From Verrucomicrobiaceae bacterium (lineage in GTDB: Bacteria; Verrucomicrobiota; Verrucomicrobiia; Verrucomicrobiales; Verrucomicrobiaceae): a stretch of 64,000 nt of DNA. The DNA lies in NCBI GenBank assembly GCA_016795365.1, contig JAEUHN010000026.1, forward strand, positions 124,001-188,000, read 5' to 3'. A model generated the notes under the pieces. It ran no database searches, was not told the origin of the DNA, and saw only the letters and a list, made by a program, of their open reading frames with translations. Made by a program: the position numbers and the translations under genes. Positions 61,328-64,000 of the stretch are shown piece after piece (the stretch's first letter is position 1; every line of letters begins with the position of its first letter).

Positions 61328-62344
61328 ATGACTTTGCGCCTGCTTGCTTTAGCTTTACTGACATCTGCTGCCTTCGCCCAACAGCCACCTGCCATCAAAG
61401 CGGAGTTAGTCTCAGTCGAGAAGGTCTGGGACAAGGGCAACCACAACGCCTTCACTGATCTTATTCGATTTCAAAACTTGTTCTATTGCTGCTTCCGCGA
61501 AGGCTCTGCTCACGTTGGCGGTGATGGGATCATCCGGGTGCTGGCTTCGTTCGACTTCAAGACGTGGTCGTCGGTTGCAGAGATTGCCGAACCGGGGATC
61601 GATCTGCGTGATCCGAAGTTCTGTCCCACCAAGGAGGACCGGCTGGTTATCTATGCGGGTGGCTCCACCTACAAAGGCACGACTCTCATGGGCAGACGCC
61701 CAAGGGTTTCCACCTCGACAGATGGCAAGCATTGGTCTCCACCGGACAAGATGTTGAGCGATGGAGACTGGCTGTGGCGTGGCATTCTGCATCCGCAGGA
61801 AAAGAAATACTACGGCATGGTCTATAACACCCATCCGACGACCGGTGGTCCGAAGGAGGAGCCTGAGTGGTCCCTGAAACTTTACTCCAGCGTGGACGCC
61901 AAAGCATGGTCGCTGGTAGCACCGTTTGATCTGAAGGGCCGGCCCAATGAAGCAACGGTGCGAGTGCTGAAGGATGGAAGCATGATGGCCCTGGTGCGTC
62001 GTGAAACTCCTGGCAGCAACAAGGGCATGATCGGGACGGCTGCCGCTCCTTACCGTGCTTGGACATGGAACGAGGCGGCCGTGCCGCTGGGTGGCCCGAA
62101 CTTCATTGAACTGCCCGATGGTCGTCTGGTGGCGGGCTCGCGTGGCTTTGGCAAGACTCCCGGGGCTCACATGATTCTCTCGGAACTCACAGCGAAAGGT
62201 CTGAATCCGATCCTGGAACTGCCGAGTGGTGGCGATTGCAGCTATCCCGGACTCGCGTTTTTCGAAGGCCACCTCTACGTGAGCTATTACTCGTCGCACG
62301 AAGGCAAGACGAGCATCTACATGGCCAAGGTGAAGATTGACTGA
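61328..62344 (+). CDS. Sialidase-fold (BNR-like) secreted protein
   Basis: 338 residues from the ATG at 61328; the longer frame crosses the terminator and is rejected. A signal peptide (MTLRLLALALLTSAAFAQQ) leads a six-bladed beta-propeller-like protein with weak Asp-box-like turns (STSTDGKHWSPP, YSSVDAKAWSLV). LIRFQNLFYCCFREGSAH near the N-terminus is typical of the sialidase superfamily as found in planctomycete exo-alpha-sialidase-like proteins. The catalytic Arg triad cannot be confirmed. The stop TGA overlaps the next start as TGATG. Confidence 0.75.
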   Translation: MTLRLLALALLTSAAFAQQPPAIKAELVSVEKVWDKGNHNAFTDLIRFQNLFYCCFREGSAHVGGDGIIRVLASFDFKTWSSVAEIAEPGIDLRDPKFCPTKEDRLVIYAGGSTYKGTTLMGRRPRVSTSTDGKHWSPPDKMLSDGDWLWRGILHPQEKKYYGMVYNTHPTTGGPKEEPEWSLKLYSSVDAKAWSLVAPFDLKGRPNEATVRVLKDGSMMALVRRETPGSNKGMIGTAAAPYRAWTWNEAAVPLGGPNFIELPDGRLVAGSRGFGKTPGAHMILSELTAKGLNPILELPSGGDCSYPGLAFFEGHLYVSYYSSHEGKTSIYMAKVKID

Positions 62345-62751
62345 TGAATCCTCCCGCCTCGCCCGACGATTTGCTGGCTCGCCGAATGGCGAAACTCGGC
62401 ATCCGTGAGGAGGACTTGGTGGAGCAGTTCACGCGGGGAACGGGGCCTGGGGGACAGAAGATCAACAAGACCTCGTCCACGGTGCAGTTGCGCCACGGGC
62501 CGTCAGGTGTGGAGATTCGTTGTCAGCGCGAGCGATCGCAGACTGCCAATCGATACTGGGCTCGAGTGGAACTTTGCGATCGCATTGAAGAGCTTCGAGC
62601 AGCCGAACGCATGGCCGCGCAGCAGGAGCGGGAAAAGCAACGCCGTCAGACGAGGAAACGCCCTCGTGGATTAAAAGAGCGCATCCTCAAAACCAAGCAC
62701 AAGCGATCGGAGACCAAGCAGAATCGAGGGCGGGTGAGCGGCCGCGAGTGA
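62344..62751 (+). CDS. GGQ-domain release-factor-like protein
   Basis: 135 residues. FTRGTGPGGQKINKTSSTVQLRH contains the GGQ motif at residues 36-38, the peptidyl-tRNA hydrolysis loop of class I release factors. The stop-codon-recognising domains are missing, leaving a GGQ domain plus a highly basic C-terminal tail (KQRRQTRKRPRGLKERILKTKHKR). This layout fits ArfB/YaeJ-type ribosome rescue or the related RF-H-like group. It overlaps the previous stop by one base but is unlikely to be functionally linked. Confidence 0.88.
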   Translation: MNPPASPDDLLARRMAKLGIREEDLVEQFTRGTGPGGQKINKTSSTVQLRHGPSGVEIRCQRERSQTANRYWARVELCDRIEELRAAERMAAQQEREKQRRQTRKRPRGLKERILKTKHKRSETKQNRGRVSGRE

Positions 62752-62764
62752 GCCTCTTCCGGAC

Positions 62765-63298
62765 TTACCGTTTTGCCAGCACTGCTCGTGGCGGGATGTC
62801 GTTAATAAGAGTGCCAGAGTCCACCTCGACAATGCTTCGGCGCCCTAGGAACTCGAGCAAGAGGCGGACACGATCCTGGCCTGAAACCACGGCATTGATG
62901 ATGCCGCGGAATCCACGCATCGGTCCTTCGGTCAGCTCGACTTCGTCGCCCACTTGCAGCTCAGGCTTCACCTCGCGAACCTCCTGGTGGTCCATCTCTT
63001 CGCGGAGTTCGACGATGGTTTGGTCTGAGATCGTGACGAAGGTCCCGCCGAACTCGACAACGCGGATGACGTTCTGAGAGTGCTTCACCGCACGGAGAGA
63101 GTCAGTAATGTTGAAGCGCGCGAAAAAGTAACTTGGAAACAGCGCTTCCACGAACCACACCTTTCCCCGGGCGGTGCTGCGCTGGAACCGGATGCGAGGG
63201 CAGTAACACTCCACGTTGGGCAGAGTCTGCAGCAAACCGGCAGCGATGTGTTCGCATTTCGGTTTGGTGTGGATGCAATACCAAGCGTGATCAGACAT
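62765..63298 (-). CDS. NusG-like (RfaH/UpxY/LoaP-type) transcription elongation protein
   Basis: 177 residues. The NGN domain opens WYCIHTKPKCEHIAAGLLQ and continues with VEALFPSYFFARFNI, a hallmark of the specialised NusG paralogues. The C-terminal KOW domain reads LQVGDEVELTEGPMRGFRGIINAVV. Such paralogues act on long polysaccharide or secondary-metabolite operons, binding RNA polymerase after recruitment to a leader site. An exopolysaccharide operon lies in this window, but it is 50 kb away on the same strand and no ops-type site is identified. The distinction from housekeeping NusG is based on these motifs and on the absence of secE or ribosomal protein genes nearby. Confidence 0.82.
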   Translation of the reverse strand: MSDHAWYCIHTKPKCEHIAAGLLQTLPNVECYCPRIRFQRSTARGKVWFVEALFPSYFFARFNITDSLRAVKHSQNVIRVVEFGGTFVTISDQTIVELREEMDHQEVREVKPELQVGDEVELTEGPMRGFRGIINAVVSGQDRVRLLLEFLGRRSIVEVDSGTLINDIPPRAVLAKR

Positions 63299-63387
63299 GG
63301 CGCGCCGCAGTCATGGACGGGAATGATGATTGTGCAATCGACGATCAACTCCACAAGAGATCAGAACAGCGCCGATCCCCAAAAGAA

Positions 63388-63419
63388 AAACCCCGTCCGG
63401 GCGCACCGGAACGGGGTTT
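63388..63419 (-). terminator. Rho-independent terminator after the proline-rich repeat gene
   Basis: On the minus strand, AAACCCCGTTCCGG pairs with CCGGACGGGGTTT, separated by TGCGC with small internal asymmetry. A T-rich tract (TTTTTCTTTT) continues below 63388. It lies directly after the stop of the gene that ends at 63437 and 90 bp upstream of the NusG-like gene. Confidence 0.85.
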
Positions 63420-63436
63420 CGTAATGAGTGGAAGTT

Positions 63437-64000
63437 TTACTGCTTCTGGGTCTGTGGAGCCGCGCTGTTAGCTCCAGGAGGAACACGGAATAGCTTGCCT
63501 GTGTAAGGGCACTTCACTTCCATGCCGGTAGGAAGCCCGGTCACGTCCACAAGCTGATGCTTGGCGGCATAAGGACTGTTCACGAAGCCTGGGCGTCCAG
63601 GAATCGGAGACCCGAAGGGCAATTCGTTCGATGCCGCTGGCTTGGGGGCAGACGGTGGTGTCGAAGGTGCCGGAGTGGTGGGAGCTGGTGATGGTTTGAC
63701 CTGCGGAGCCGGAGGAGGCGTCGGTGCTGGTGCCGTGTTAGCTGCCACCTTGGTTGGCACCGAAGGAGGAGGCGTTGCCGGAGTTTGCGGCTTTGGCTGC
63801 TCGGGCTGAGGCGTGGGTAGGGTGGGCTGGGCTGGAGCCGGGGCAGGTGTTGTGGATGCGACGGCTTGTGTGCTCTGCGCTCCCTGAGGAACGAGGAATG
63901 GACGCCGTGTGTAAGGGCAGACGACTTTCGAACCTGCGGACATGCCTCTCACATCGACCAAGCGCGGAGGATTGGTGAATGGCGAGCGCACATAACCTTC
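63437..64000 (-). CDS. Proline-rich protein with two CPYT repeats, cut by window end
   Basis: The frame is open to base 64000 (reading EGYVRSPF...), so the N-terminus lies outside; an apparent start at 63991 is a GTG inside the frame. Two copies of a roughly 40-residue motif occur, one at each end of the visible part: SPF/Y, then LVDV-x-G, then V-x-CPYT-x(3)-F-x-VP-x-G. A 90-residue Pro/Ala/Thr-rich linker joins them. The stop is followed by a strong terminator. No family recognised. The single cysteine per repeat and the CPYT strand suggest a small beta or zinc-like module that needs pairing. More copies may exist upstream. Confidence 0.75.
   Translation of the reverse strand, partial: EGYVRSPFTNPPRLVDVRGMSAGSKVVCPYTRRPFLVPQGAQSTQAVASTTPAPAPAQPTLPTPQPEQPKPQTPATPPPSVPTKVAANTAPAPTPPPAPQVKPSPAPTTPAPSTPPSAPKPAASNELPFGSPIPGRPGFVNSPYAAKHQLVDVTGLPTGMEVKCPYTGKLFRVPPGANSAAPQTQKQ

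Overview
The window looks like chromosomal DNA of a Verrucomicrobiota bacterium, probably near Prosthecobacter/Verrucomicrobium. The grounds are a high-GC, densely packed genome; a PSD1 (cytochrome/DUF1549/LamG/DUF1553) plus DUF1501 gene pair; a BatA-DUF4175-GATase-like block; Gfo/Idh/MocA oxidoreductases, one with a Tat signal; a Trx/haem/PDZ protein; and an exosortase-linked exopolysaccharide locus. I assign the phylum from gene content alone. I see no rRNA or tRNA genes, no CRISPR array and no prophage.

Layout. 1-13.8 kb: a minus-strand, operon-like run. From upstream to downstream it encodes DAHP synthase (aroG), a small RPGMY-motif protein, heptose-7-phosphate kinase (hldE1/rfaE1), gmhA, a Wzx-type flippase, a Wzy/ligase-like protein, an exosortase, an EpsI-type protein, larE, an OafA-type acyltransferase, an SGNH hydrolase, an SxtI-type carbamoyltransferase, SxtJ, DUF5989 and the beginning of larB. 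Many neighbours overlap by 1-4 bases. The genes suggest polysaccharide export and polymerisation, heptose precursor supply and O-acyl/carbamoyl decoration. Two nickel-pincer cofactor genes bracket the decoration genes. 13.8-15.8 kb: a hypothetical protein, an FmdB-like protein and GluQ-type tRNA modification. 15.8-25 kb: a block of three membrane proteins, BatA/vWA, DUF4175 and vWA/GATase-like, followed by a legumain/caspase-like secreted protein. 25-31.3 kb: two EamA transporters, moeA with a zinc-ribbon membrane protein and a lipoprotein, a 3D-domain lipoprotein and a secreted HMA-like protein.

31.3-37.4 kb: a Gfo/Idh oxidoreductase, nine 22-bp tandem repeats, then a large MmeI-like (type IIL) restriction-modification protein. 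Its gene carries two in-frame inverted-repeat insertions, one of them REPIN-like. A coiled-coil membrane protein follows. 37.4-42 kb: an M23 peptidase with PKD-like domains, two alpha/beta hydrolases and the Trx/haem/PDZ protein. 42-48.2 kb: a minus-strand operon of an LptF/LptG-like permease, two GT-C glycosyltransferases and an esterase. 48.4-51.8 kb: a MORN lipoprotein, a beta-barrel protein and a third GT-C enzyme paralogous to one of the others. 51.9-62.3 kb: a plus-strand catabolic-looking stretch with PSD1, DUF1501, a lipoprotein, a serine hydrolase, a DUF5060/DUF4038 glycosidase-like protein, a Tat-exported oxidoreductase and a sialidase-fold protein. 62.3-64 kb: a GGQ release-factor-like protein, a NusG/RfaH-like regulator and a proline-rich repeat protein cut by the window end.

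The most unusual features are the nickel-pincer and decoration genes embedded in the exosortase locus, the repeat-riddled restriction-modification gene, and a clan-CD-like protein with no cysteine at the expected catalytic site. Functions are inferred from motifs and context; no database search was possible.
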